A stretch of 64,000 nucleotides of DNA from positions 284,504-348,503 of the forward strand of contig JAEPMI010000015.1 of NCBI GenBank assembly GCA_017644045.1. Direction: 5' to 3'. Below are positions 8,175-15,936 of the stretch, piece after piece. The DNA comes from Deltaproteobacteria bacterium. Lineage in GTDB: Bacteria; Myxococcota_A; Polyangia; Polyangiales; Houyiibacteriaceae. The translations under genes and the position numbers were made by a program. Below the pieces are notes generated by a model. It was given only the letters and a program-made list of their open reading frames with translations. It did no database searches and was not told where the DNA came from. The first letter of the stretch is position 1; every line of letters starts with the position of its first letter.

Positions 8175-9161
8175 TCAGGGGACGTTCACGCCCACGCCGT
8201 GGGGGATGACGCGGAAGTCGTCGTCGCCGACCCCGCGCTCGGCCAGGGCGTCCGCGAGATCCTCGGTGGGCTCGTCCATCCCATCGTCCGCGAGCGGGAA
8301 GGTGCCGAAGTGCATCGCGATGCTGGTGGTCGCCCCGAGGTCGAGGTGGGCCTGGACCGCCTCCGCCGGGTCCACGTGGATCGCCTGCATCATGAAGCGC
8401 GGCCGGTAGGCGCCGATCGGGAGGAGCGCGACTCGGGGCGCGCCGAGGCGCTCGCGGATCTGCGCGAAGTGCTCCCCGTAGCCGGTGTCGCCGGCGAAGA
8501 GGATCCCGCCGCTCGGGTGCGCGACGTGGAGGCCGCACCAGAGCGTGCGGTCCCGATCGCCCGGGCCGCGGCCGGAGAAGTGGCGCATCGGCACCGCGCT
8601 CACCCGGACCGCGCCCGCGCCGGTGTCGAGCGTGGTGTGCTCCCACCAGTCGAGGTCGCGCGCGTCGTCGACGTCGAAGGTGGAGAGGAGCTGGGCGTTC
8701 CCGAGCCCCGTGATGACCGTGGGCTGATGCTCGGTGGCGAGCCGGCGCATCGTCGCTTCGCACAGGTGGTCGTAGTGGTTGTGGCTGAGCAGGACCGCGT
8801 CGATCGGGGGTAGGTCCTCGAAGCGGAGACCCGGTCGACGGTAGCGCTTGGGTCCGACCTTGGAGCGAGGGCCCACCCGCTCGGCCCAGACCGGATCGGT
8901 CAGCAGGTTGAGCCCCGCGACCTGCACGAGGAGCGTCGCGTGACCCACGAAGGTCACCCGGCACTGCTGGCCACTCACCCGTTCGGGCGGCGGCGGCCCC
9001 GGCTCCTCGGCGACGGTGGTCCACGGCCCGCGGTCGCGGTTCATCATCCACTTCAGCAGCGAGCCCGGCGTCCCGTGCGTCGTGGACTCGAGGTTCCGAA
9101 AGCGGGTGCCGTCGAAGTGGTCGCTCTCGGGTCCGCGATAGGGCGGCGCGTTGAAGAACAT
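8175..9161 (-). CDS. metallo-beta-lactamase-fold hydrolase, NAPE-PLD/UlaG-like
   Basis: This 328-residue protein carries the metal-binding motif SHNHYDHL (His127, His129, Asp131, His132) of the metallo-beta-lactamase superfamily. The arrangement FVGHATLLVQVAGLNLLTDP before it and LFAGDTGYGEHF after it match the NAPE-hydrolysing phospholipase D / UlaG-like branch. A C-terminal HFGTFPLADDGMDEP stretch supplies further ligands. It probably hydrolyses a phosphodiester or lipid substrate using two metal ions. The ATG at 9159-9161 has a GGAGA about 9 bases upstream. The frame stays open further upstream, but that part is not family-like and would run into the divergent promoter region. Confidence 0.85.
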   Translation of the reverse strand: MFFNAPPYRGPESDHFDGTRFRNLESTTHGTPGSLLKWMMNRDRGPWTTVAEEPGPPPPERVSGQQCRVTFVGHATLLVQVAGLNLLTDPVWAERVGPRSKVGPKRYRRPGLRFEDLPPIDAVLLSHNHYDHLCEATMRRLATEHQPTVITGLGNAQLLSTFDVDDARDLDWWEHTTLDTGAGAVRVSAVPMRHFSGRGPGDRDRTLWCGLHVAHPSGGILFAGDTGYGEHFAQIRERLGAPRVALLPIGAYRPRFMMQAIHVDPAEAVQAHLDLGATTSIAMHFGTFPLADDGMDEPTEDLADALAERGVGDDDFRVIPHGVGVNVP

Positions 9162-9255
9162 GGTGAATGGTCTCCCCAGCCGCCGCAGCGTCACGAAAAA
9201 TTCCGAGGAAACCCAAGTGGGGCGTGGCTCGGGTCTCCAAGGGGCAGGAGGTCGA

Positions 9256-10533
9256 ATGCGGAAGATGTCGGTGACGCTCGCGATCGGCGTCCTCGCGGCG
9301 GGATGCGCGCGCGGGGTCGTTCCGGTCACCCCGGAGGAACGAGACGCACTCCAGACGGAGGCGCGTGAGGCGATCGCCCGCGGGAGCGCCGAGGTGGCGC
9401 GCCTGGACGACGAGGGTTGGGACGAGAGCTCCTGCGAGGCGCTGGACGCGCACTACACATCGGTCCGCCTGCCGAACCAGCGCTCGGCGTCGGGCCACGA
9501 TCTCGGGCCGGACCCGCGCGAGGAGCGCGTGCTGAACGCTCGGGTGGCCTACATGCGTGGGCTGGTCGCGGGGCGCTGTGGCGATCCCGAGCGCGCGCGA
9601 GCGCACTACGAAGCCGCGCTCGCCATCGAGGACGACTTCTGCGCGCCGCGGGTCGCGCTGGCCTCGCAGGCCGAAGCCGCCGGGAACCCCGCGCGGGCGC
9701 GCGCGCTCCTTCAGGCGGCGCTCCGCGAAGACCCGCGCTGCGGTGATGCCTATGTGGCCATGGCGCGCGTGCAGCGGCTCCACTTCGGGGAGCGTGAGGC
9801 AGCGGTGGCGAATCTCCGCCGCGCGCTCGCGATGGAGGCCGACGACGTGCGGACGCTGGTCGAGCTCGCGCAGGTCTACTGGGACTGGGGGCGCGAGGAG
9901 CCCGAGCGGCTCGCGCTCGCCGCGGTCATCTGCCGACAGGCCCAGCTGATCGATCCGACCTACGCGCCGCTCTACGACACGTGGGGGCTGGTCGACATCG
10001 CCCGCGGGGATCTCACGGAGGCGAGCGCCAAGTTCGCCGAGGCGCGGCGGCTCGATCCCGACCTCTTCGAGGCGCACATGAACTTCGGTCAGCTCACCCT
10101 CTCGCAGCGCGCGTACGCCGACGCGGCGGAGGCCTTTCGCGACGCCCGCCGGCTGAAGCCCCGGAGCTACGACGCGACCATCGGTCTCGGCGTGGCGCTC
10201 CGAGGGCTCGGCGAAACCGAGGCCGCGGAGGCTCGCTATCGCGAGGCGGCGTCCTTCGACGACGCGCGCCCCGAGGCCTACTTCGACCTCGCGATCCTCT
10301 ACCAGGAGCACATGGCCGGATCGGTCGAGGACCTGAAGCACGCCGACGCGATGCTGGAGGCGTTCGTCGAGCGTGCGAAGGCCGGTGGCCAGCACGGGGA
10401 GGCGCTGCAGTCGGTGCTCCGCTGGTGCGGCCAGCGGCGCGGCTGTCGTCCGGGGCGCGCCCAGAACATTCACGACACGCTGGTAGCGCTCGGTGAGCGC
10501 GCGGAGGACGCCCGCCCGGGCTGGACGCACTGA
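9256..10533 (+). CDS. TPR-repeat lipoprotein
   Basis: A 425-residue protein with a lipoprotein signal (MRKMSVTLAIGVLAAGC, lipobox LAAGC) followed by at least six tetratricopeptide repeats. Visible repeats include GDPERARAHYEAALAIEDD, GNPARARALLQAALREDP, GEREAAVANLRRALAMEAD, GDLTEASAKFAEARRLDPD, AYADAAEAFRDARRLKPR and GETEAAEARYREAASFDD. It is probably a periplasmic, outer-membrane-anchored scaffold. Similar TPR lipoproteins occur near gliding and envelope complexes in myxobacteria, but nothing here fixes a partner. The start is supported by a strong GGAGG seven bases upstream of the ATG. It is divergent from the metallo-hydrolase gene. Confidence 0.85.
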   Translation: MRKMSVTLAIGVLAAGCARGVVPVTPEERDALQTEAREAIARGSAEVARLDDEGWDESSCEALDAHYTSVRLPNQRSASGHDLGPDPREERVLNARVAYMRGLVAGRCGDPERARAHYEAALAIEDDFCAPRVALASQAEAAGNPARARALLQAALREDPRCGDAYVAMARVQRLHFGEREAAVANLRRALAMEADDVRTLVELAQVYWDWGREEPERLALAAVICRQAQLIDPTYAPLYDTWGLVDIARGDLTEASAKFAEARRLDPDLFEAHMNFGQLTLSQRAYADAAEAFRDARRLKPRSYDATIGLGVALRGLGETEAAEARYREAASFDDARPEAYFDLAILYQEHMAGSVEDLKHADAMLEAFVERAKAGGQHGEALQSVLRWCGQRRGCRPGRAQNIHDTLVALGERAEDARPGWTH

Positions 10534-10565
10534 GGTTCGGCCGGCTTCCGCCGGTTGCTCGCCGA

Positions 10566-12131
10566 GTGAACCGGTGTCACACCGCCCCCGTGATCCGGGG
10601 ACTCACGCTCGCGACTTTGGTGCTCGCGGTGACGGCCACTGGCGCCGACGCGCAGCTGGTCGAGCTGCGTCCGATCGACCGCGCGACGGTCCGCATCATC
10701 GGCATCTCCGGCGTCGAGCGCGTGAACGTGACGGTGGGCGGCGTGGCGCGCGTGGCCTTCCACCCGCGTCTCAGTCACGGCACCGGCGTCGTCGTCGGTG
10801 CCGATGGGCGAGTGTTGACCGCCGCCCACGTGGTGCGCGACCTCGACCTGCTCGCCGTGATTCTCCCCGGGGCCGACGACGAGCACCCCGGCGTGGTCTC
10901 CGCGATCGATCGCGAGCACGACGTCGCCTTCGTCCAGGTGCCCGGTCCGCTGCCGGACGTGGTCGCGCTTCCCGAGTCGCCGCCGACCATCGCCCCCGGT
11001 CAGACGCTGCACGTGTCCGGCTACCCGATCGACGTCAGCCAGCGCTTCCCGGCGGCGGCGAGCGGCACCTTCAGCCGCGTTCGGAACGACGGACAGATCG
11101 AGCTCTCGATGTCGCTCAACCCTGGCAACTCCGGCGGTCCGCTGGTGGACGCTCAGGGGCGGCTGGTCGGCGTGATCAGCGCGCGCGGTGATCTCGCGCA
11201 GGGCATTCAGGGCATCGCGGTCGCCGAGCCCATCCAGCGGGCGATCGACCTCGTCGACAAGATCGATCCGGACGCGGTGGTCGACGCCCGCGGCGTGACG
11301 AGCGCGGTCCGCTGGGCGCTCTCGCTCGCGGAGCAGGGTGAGCGCCGCGACGCGGCGTTCCCCGACGACGCTCCGCCCTCGGTCGCCGCGCTGGCTGCGC
11401 ACCGTGCCTGGGCGAACGCGCTGCTGATCCTCAGCACGCACTCGGTGGCCCTGCCGATGGCGCTGCCGCCGGACGCGAAGCTCGCCTTCGACAAGGAGAT
11501 GGCGACGCTCGACGAGGCTCTCCGCCTGGCGGAGAGTCGCGCCGACGTCGAGACTCGTCAGCGCTACGACCTGCCCGCGCTGCGCCAGGCGATGGCCCAG
11601 GTGAACAACGGGAGCGTGGGGCCCGCGGGCTACGGCGTCGGAACACCGCCCACCGGCCACGTGCCTCGCCACGTCGGTGGAGACGACCCGAACCGTGTGC
11701 GTCGTTTCCGGCTGAGCTTCGGGCCCTCGCTGCCCATCGACCCGCTCGGGTTCGCCTTCCGCGCGGAGTTCCACGGCGACCTGGTCGCCACCGACTGGTT
11801 CGCGATGCCGCTCGGCGCGGCCATCGGGATCGGCGCCTGGCCCTTCGACCGCGCCGAGGGCAACTCGCTGGCGCTCGTGAGCGCCATGATCGAGCTCGGC
11901 GCGCGGCTCCGGCTCGGCAGCGCCGACCGGACCCGGCCCTTCGTCGAGGCGGTCTATGGTGTCGGCTTCATGCACGCCGAAGGACGGCAGCACTTCGTCT
12001 ATCGCCGCTACCGCGTCTCGCTCGGCATCGAGCGCGGCAGCGGCGGCTACATGATCAGCTACCGAGAGGAGGGCCGCGATGCGGATGCGACACTACGCTC
12101 CATCGATCTCGCGTTCATGGTTCGCTTTTGA
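10566..12131 (+). CDS. secreted HtrA-like (S1C) serine protease with a barrel-like C-terminal domain
   Basis: The 521-residue product has a signal peptide (LTLATLVLAVTATGADA) and a trypsin-like domain. The catalytic triad is His88 in LTAAHVV, Asp119 in EHDVAF and Ser189 in NPGNSGGPL, the DegP/HtrA arrangement. No PDZ domain follows. Instead there is a helical linker (about 225-350) and then about 140 residues of alternating strands with aromatic ends, finishing FMVRF, which looks like an outer-membrane barrel. The start may be GTG at 10566 or GTG at 10590, the latter giving a more compact signal peptide. The last 53 bases overlap the start of the next gene. Confidence 0.82.
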   Translation: MNRCHTAPVIRGLTLATLVLAVTATGADAQLVELRPIDRATVRIIGISGVERVNVTVGGVARVAFHPRLSHGTGVVVGADGRVLTAAHVVRDLDLLAVILPGADDEHPGVVSAIDREHDVAFVQVPGPLPDVVALPESPPTIAPGQTLHVSGYPIDVSQRFPAAASGTFSRVRNDGQIELSMSLNPGNSGGPLVDAQGRLVGVISARGDLAQGIQGIAVAEPIQRAIDLVDKIDPDAVVDARGVTSAVRWALSLAEQGERRDAAFPDDAPPSVAALAAHRAWANALLILSTHSVALPMALPPDAKLAFDKEMATLDEALRLAESRADVETRQRYDLPALRQAMAQVNNGSVGPAGYGVGTPPTGHVPRHVGGDDPNRVRRFRLSFGPSLPIDPLGFAFRAEFHGDLVATDWFAMPLGAAIGIGAWPFDRAEGNSLALVSAMIELGARLRLGSADRTRPFVEAVYGVGFMHAEGRQHFVYRRYRVSLGIERGSGGYMISYREEGRDADATLRSIDLAFMVRF

Positions 12132-12660
12132 GCTCTCGGCGCTGCTCGTCCTCGGCGGCTGCCTGATCGAGCCCAAGGACAACGCGGAGGGCTGCGAGGC
12201 GGCGACGAGCTGCGGCGACTGCCTCGAGGAGTCGGGCTGCGGTTGGTGCGCGCCGCGCGGTCGCTGCGTTCCGGGCGACAGCACGGGGCCGTCCGACGAG
12301 TTCCTCGATTGCGAGTCCGAGCTCGAGTTCCTCACCTCGGGATGGCGCTACAGCAGCTGCGGTTCCTGCGCGTCGATCGACACCTGCGGCGAGTGCCAGG
12401 ACGAGTCCTGCACCTGGTGCGGCGACGGCGCGGGCTACTGCGTGAAGTCGTCCGACGACGACGCCTGCCGCAACCCTCGCGATCGCACGGACGGCTGCGG
12501 CGGGTTCCCGACGCCGGACATGGGTCCGGGCGGCCCCGGGGTGAGCTGCACCAACAGCTGCCGGCACGCCGGCGATGGTGACTGCGACGACGGCGGCCCG
12601 GGCTCGGACTACAGCCTCTGCGAGCTCGGCACGGACTGCGCCGACTGCGGCCCGCGCTGA
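12079..12660 (+). CDS. cysteine-rich lipoprotein with PSI-like modules
   Basis: A 193-residue protein with an N-terminal hydrophobic segment and lipobox (LLVLGGCL), then two plexin-semaphorin-integrin (PSI)-like cysteine modules, CGDCLEESGCGWCAPRGRCV and CGECQDESCTWCGDGAGYCV. A C-terminal CRHAGDGDCDDGG...GTDCADCGPR motif follows, which recurs in many myxobacterial surface proteins. About 24 cysteines suggest a disulfide-rich extracellular protein. The first codons lie inside the preceding protease gene in another frame, so the two are probably translationally coupled. Function unknown. Confidence 0.75.
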   Translation: MRMRHYAPSISRSWFAFELSALLVLGGCLIEPKDNAEGCEAATSCGDCLEESGCGWCAPRGRCVPGDSTGPSDEFLDCESELEFLTSGWRYSSCGSCASIDTCGECQDESCTWCGDGAGYCVKSSDDDACRNPRDRTDGCGGFPTPDMGPGGPGVSCTNSCRHAGDGDCDDGGPGSDYSLCELGTDCADCGPR

Positions 12661-13286
12661 CTGCTACTCTCCGGGTCATCGCCCGCCTCCGACACGTCGC
12701 GCTGGTCGCGCTCCTCGTCCTCGGTTGCTCGGACGAGCCCGAGGTCGCGCCGACGCCCGCTGCGGACCCGGTCGAGATCCCGGTCGAGCCTGCGCAGCCC
12801 GAGGAGCCGGCGCCGGAGGCCCCGCCGCCGGACCCGGGCATCGGCGAGGTCGCCGGGGACGACGAGCCCACGACTCTGTGCAGCCGCGACGACGAGTGCG
12901 TCGCGGTGTTCGTCTACTGCGGCGGTCGCGGCGCCGCTCATCGCGACGACGCGGACGCGCTCCGCCGCCGCTTCGAACAGCGGGCGATGGTCTCGAGCTG
13001 CATGGCGCCCCCGCCCGAGCTCGAGCTCGAGGTGCGCGAGGGCTACTGCGAGGAGCAGCGCTGCGTGCTCGACGCGATCGCCTTCGCGCAGCTCCGCGCG
13101 TGCGAGACCGACGACGACTGCACGCGGATCACCGACCCCTGCGGGCCGCCGCTCGGTGTGCTCGCGTCCAAGCAGAGCGAGGCCGAGGCGAGGGTCCAGT
13201 CGGCCGAGCGTGCTCGACGCTGCGGCGGTCATCCGGCGGTCGATGCCGCGGCGCCTCCAGGGTGCGTTCGCGGCTGGTGCCGGTGA
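12657..13286 (+). CDS. lipoprotein of unknown function, apparent CTG start
   Basis: The frame is open from upstream of 12657 to the TGA at 13284-13286 and encodes a clear lipoprotein leader (RHVALVALLVLGC), then a Pro/Glu-rich linker and a cysteine-rich domain with CSRDDECVAVFVYCGG and CETDDDCTRITDPCGPP. No ATG, GTG or TTG exists in frame between the preceding in-frame stop (TGA at 12579) and the leader. The CTG at 12657 overlaps the upstream TGA stop as CTGA, exactly where an ATGA/GTGA overlap would be expected, and would give a 209-residue protein beginning MTATLRVIAR. A later GTG at 12906 would remove the leader. Function unknown. Confidence 0.65.
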   Translation: MTATLRVIARLRHVALVALLVLGCSDEPEVAPTPAADPVEIPVEPAQPEEPAPEAPPPDPGIGEVAGDDEPTTLCSRDDECVAVFVYCGGRGAAHRDDADALRRRFEQRAMVSSCMAPPPELELEVREGYCEEQRCVLDAIAFAQLRACETDDDCTRITDPCGPPLGVLASKQSEAEARVQSAERARRCGGHPAVDAAAPPGCVRGWCR

Positions 13287-14153
13287 TCAGGGAGCGGTCG
13301 CGGTCGGTCGTGGCTGCGCCGGCCCGAGGAACGCCGACACGGCGTCGCAGAACTCGGCGGGGCTCTCTCGGTGCACGAAGTGGCCGCCTGGGAGGGCGAC
13401 CACCGTGTAGTCGCTCGTGAACTTGCGGCGCGCCGCCTCGTAGGCCTCGATGGCCACGGAGGGATCGTCGGCGCCGGCGATGGTGAGGGTGGGCATCGTG
13501 ATCGTCGTGCCCCGGAGACCGCTGGCCGAGCTGCCGCCCCGCGCCCCGCGGTAGTAGTCGATGGCCGCCTCGAGGCTGGCCGGGTCCGCGAACGCCGCCT
13601 TGACCGGCGCGGTCTCCTCGGGCCCGAAGTCCCACGTGGGCGACCAGCGGCGGTAGTAGGCGTCGATCGCGGCGAAGTCGCGTCGGCGCGTTCGGCGCGC
13701 GGCGCCTGGCAGGTTCAGCGAGATGAAGTGGCGCGCGGCCCAGAGCAGCGAGAGCGAGGGCTTCAACACCGCGGGGTGCGGGATGCCGACGGTCACGAGT
13801 CGTTCGACACGCTCTGGAGCGATGGACGCCGCGACGTAGGCCGTCGCGGCGCCCCAGTCGTGACCCACCAGGAGCGACGCGCGCTCGTGTCCGAGGGCTT
13901 CGATGAGCGCGAGCGCATCGGCCGCCAAGGTCTCGACGCTCGTCGGTCCGGGCGGCGCCGCGGTCGGTGCGTAGCCACGCGTGAAGGGGGCGACCACGCG
14001 GAAGCCGCGCTTCGCCAACACCGCCATGAGCGGCGCCCAGCCGTGAGGAGTGTCGGGGAAGCCGTGCAGGAGGAGAGCGAGTGGGCCGTCCGCGGGGCCC
14101 TCCTCGAAGGTGGCGAAGCGGATCCCGTTGGCGTCGATGAATCGTTCTTCCAT
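13287..14153 (-). CDS. alpha/beta hydrolase, epoxide-hydrolase-like
   Basis: A 288-residue alpha/beta hydrolase. The oxyanion-hole motif is HGFPDTPHGW and the nucleophile elbow is GHDWGAATAY, in which Asp replaces Ser, as in epoxide hydrolases and haloalkane dehalogenases. A late acid (TIAGADDPSV) and the catalytic His (PGGHFVHRE) follow. It most likely opens epoxides or acts on a related small substrate. The ATG at 14151-14153 starts the conserved region; the in-frame extension upstream would cross the operator region. It is divergent from a TetR regulator, with two palindromes between them, so it is probably that repressor's target. Its stop abuts the convergent gene's stop (TGATCA). Confidence 0.85.
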   Translation of the reverse strand: MEERFIDANGIRFATFEEGPADGPLALLLHGFPDTPHGWAPLMAVLAKRGFRVVAPFTRGYAPTAAPPGPTSVETLAADALALIEALGHERASLLVGHDWGAATAYVAASIAPERVERLVTVGIPHPAVLKPSLSLLWAARHFISLNLPGAARRTRRRDFAAIDAYYRRWSPTWDFGPEETAPVKAAFADPASLEAAIDYYRGARGGSSASGLRGTTITMPTLTIAGADDPSVAIEAYEAARRKFTSDYTVVALPGGHFVHRESPAEFCDAVSAFLGPAQPRPTATAP

Positions 14154-14171
14154 GAAGGGGTCTTGGATCGT

Positions 14172-14189
14172 CTTGAACGGTCGTTCAAG
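14172..14189. promoter_or_regulatory. palindromic operator 1 between hydrolase and TetR regulator
   Basis: CTTGAACGGTCGTTCAAG is an inverted repeat with 8-bp arms and a 2-bp centre, the size and symmetry of a TetR-family operator. It lies 19 bases upstream of the hydrolase start and 66 bases before the regulator start. Confidence 0.75.
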
Positions 14190-14195
14190 AAAAAA

Positions 14196-14213
14196 GTGGA
14201 ACGTACGTTCAAG
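14196..14213. promoter_or_regulatory. palindromic operator 2 between hydrolase and TetR regulator
   Basis: GTGGAACGTACGTTCAAG shares the GAACG-N2-CGTTC core with the first palindrome, and its central 12 bases GAACGTACGTTC are perfectly symmetric. The centres are 24 bp apart, a little over two helical turns, so two dimers could bind near the same face and control both divergent promoters. Confidence 0.72.
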
Positions 14214-14254
14214 AAAGCCCTGACTCCCCACGGCCGCGACGCTAGAGTGATCCC

Positions 14255-14803
14255 ATGGCGAGGACACCGGAGTTCGACCGGGCCGAAGTGGTCGCGCGCG
14301 CACGCGACCTCTTCTGGGCCCACGGCTACCAGGGCACCTCGATGCGCGCGCTCGCCGACGCGACGGGGCTCAAGCCCGGCAGTCTCTACGCGGCCTTCGG
14401 CAGCAAGGAGGGCATCTTCCGCGAGGCCCTCGACGACTACGTCGCACGGGTGAAGGCACTCGCGGAGCGCCTGAACGGGCCGCGCGCGATCCTCGAGGGC
14501 TGGTTCCGCGCCCACGTTCGCGAGGCGTCGAAGGGACGGCGCGGCTGTCTGCTCCTGAACTCGGTCTCGGAGTCACCCCAGCTGGATCCGGAGAGCGCGC
14601 GAGCGGTTCGAGCGGAGCTCACCCAGCTCGAGCGCTTCTTCGCGCACTGCGTGGCGGAGGCCGATCGGGAAGGCGAGCAGCCGCCCGAGGTGGTGGCACG
14701 CCTGCTCGTCGCGGCGCTCGCCGGCATCAGCGCGATGAGTCGAGCCGGCGTGCCCACCCGGCACCTGAAGGACGTCGCGGCCTGCGCCCTGACGCTCGTC
14801 TAG
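14255..14803 (+). CDS. TetR/AcrR-family transcriptional regulator
   Basis: A 182-residue repressor-type protein. The N-terminal helix-turn-helix (about residues 8-55) reads ARDLFWAHGYQGTSMRALAD then ATGLKPGSLYAAFGSKEG, the classic TetR/AcrR DNA-binding signature. The C-terminal ligand domain contains GCLLLNSVSES, resembling the TetR_C_16-like/AcrR group that senses small hydrophobic compounds. It is divergent from the epoxide-hydrolase-like gene and probably represses both genes through the two palindromes at 14172-14213. Its TAG stop forms part of the left CTAG end of the repeat element at 14800-14967. Confidence 0.9.
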   Translation: MARTPEFDRAEVVARARDLFWAHGYQGTSMRALADATGLKPGSLYAAFGSKEGIFREALDDYVARVKALAERLNGPRAILEGWFRAHVREASKGRRGCLLLNSVSESPQLDPESARAVRAELTQLERFFAHCVAEADREGEQPPEVVARLLVAALAGISAMSRAGVPTRHLKDVAACALTLV

Positions 14804-14967
14804 TGCGTGATCCAGACCGGTTGACGGGAGATCCGTGGTCTGGGTGGGTTCCATGGGGTGTCCGCGAACCGAGGAAATGCCGAGTATTTTCGAGCGTGAG
14901 GGGACGACCGCAGGGGGCGTGCTCAGGGCGCGTAGCGCCCTTCAACCCGGGCTGGATCACGCACTAG
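14800..14967 (+). repeat. 168-bp palindromic element at a convergent junction, copy 2
   Basis: The perfect 16-bp arms CTAGTGCGTGATCCAG (14800-14815) and CTGGATCACGCACTAG (14952-14967) extend inward almost perfectly to about 25 bp. The core is nearly identical to that at 21293-21462, including GGTCTGGGTGGG, GTCCGCGAACCGAGGAAATG and TTTTCGAGCGTGAGGGGA. It contains two small hairpins, AAATGC-cga-GTATTT (with one G-U pair) and GGGCGC-gta-GCGCCC. The left end contains the stop of the TetR gene; the right end is 3 bases from the stop of the convergent methyltransferase. No ORF is supported. Confidence 0.85.
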
Positions 14968-14970
14968 CTG

Positions 14971-15936
14971 CTAGCGCTGGCAGCGGAGGACCTTGAAGCG
15001 GCCGTTCTCGGCGGCTCGGTCGACCTGCAGGCCCGCTCCCTCGAGCACGGTCTCGTGGGTGAGGAAGCGGTTGGCGACCACCCAGAGCACGCCGCCTGTC
15101 GCGAGTCGTTCGCTGGCGCCTCGCAGGACGGACTCGGCGACGTCCGCGCTGGTGGCGACGCCCTCGTGAAAGGGTGGGTTCAGCAGGATGGCGTCGAAGG
15201 TTCCATCGACCTTCGCGACGGCGTCGCTCGCGAGCGCGTGTACCTCGAGCTCGGCGAGCTCCGCACCGCGCTTCGTCGCGGCCACGGCGAGGTGATCGCT
15301 GTCGGCGAGGGTGACCGCGAGCGCGGGCACGCGCGACTTGGCGGCGAGCCCGAGCACGCCCGAGCCGCAGCCGAGGTCGAGGAGCGAGCCGGTCTCGGGG
15401 AGAGCTGCGGTCTCCAGGAGGAGCCCGCTCGCGTCGTCGAGGCGCCCTTCGGCGAAGGTGCCCGGGTAGGAGACCGCCTCGAAGCCGAGGCCGGTGTCCC
15501 AGCGCCTCTCCCATTCGGAGAGCTGCGCGGGGAGGTCGGTGCGCGGCTCGCCGACGAAGAGCTTGGCGTGGCTGCCGCTGTGCTTCGCCGTGACCTTCAG
15601 CGCCTTCTTCGCGCTGCCGATGCCCTCGCGCTTCTCGCCGACGATGGCGAGGCGGCCACCCTCGGTGAGCGCGTGGCTCGCGACCGCGAGCGCATAGTCG
15701 CGGCGCCGCTTGCCCTTCGGGTGGAAGACGACGGCGAGATCGTGGTCGCCGGTGCGCGGGGCGACGCCGGCGTGCCCGACTCCCGCTCGGGCATGGCTCG
15801 CTTCCTCGAAGAAGAAGAGCTCGGCGCCCGTCTCGGCCAGCGTGCTGGCGTCCTCGGGAGGCGGACCGATCAGAAGCGGCGACCGGGCGCCCTCGAGGAG
15901 GCCCGTGTCGACGAGCAGCTGGCTCGCGCCTTTCAT
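14971..15936 (-). CDS. RsmC/RlmG-like rRNA guanine-N2 methyltransferase
   Basis: The 321-residue protein has two Rossmann-like halves, as in RsmC (16S rRNA G1207) and RlmG. The degenerate N-terminal half contains LAVVFHPKGKRRRDYAL. The active C-terminal half has SAM motif I LLDLGCGSGVLGL and the catalytic FDAILLNPPFHEGV motif (NPPF) of base N-methyltransferases. It probably methylates a guanine in ribosomal RNA, but which one cannot be decided. The ATG at 15934-15936 overlaps the stop of the upstream quinone oxidoreductase gene (ATGA), so translation is coupled. Confidence 0.85.
   Translation of the reverse strand: MKGASQLLVDTGLLEGARSPLLIGPPPEDASTLAETGAELFFFEEASHARAGVGHAGVAPRTGDHDLAVVFHPKGKRRRDYALAVASHALTEGGRLAIVGEKREGIGSAKKALKVTAKHSGSHAKLFVGEPRTDLPAQLSEWERRWDTGLGFEAVSYPGTFAEGRLDDASGLLLETAALPETGSLLDLGCGSGVLGLAAKSRVPALAVTLADSDHLAVAATKRGAELAELEVHALASDAVAKVDGTFDAILLNPPFHEGVATSADVAESVLRGASERLATGGVLWVVANRFLTHETVLEGAGLQVDRAAENGRFKVLRCQR

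Noticed and set aside
7774..10530. 918-codon minus-strand frame across the metallo-hydrolase and TPR lipoprotein
   Set aside because: It overlaps two well-supported genes in other frames and contains only Arg-rich low-complexity sequence.
12079..12131. Frameshift between the protease and the PSI-like lipoprotein
   Set aside because: Both ends look complete: the protease ends in a barrel-like FMVRF and the lipoprotein has its own signal, so a 53-base overlap is more likely.
14800..14967. Integron attC site
   Set aside because: Length and imperfect palindrome fit, but the GTTRRRY/RYYYAAC core sites are missing and no integrase or cassette series is present.
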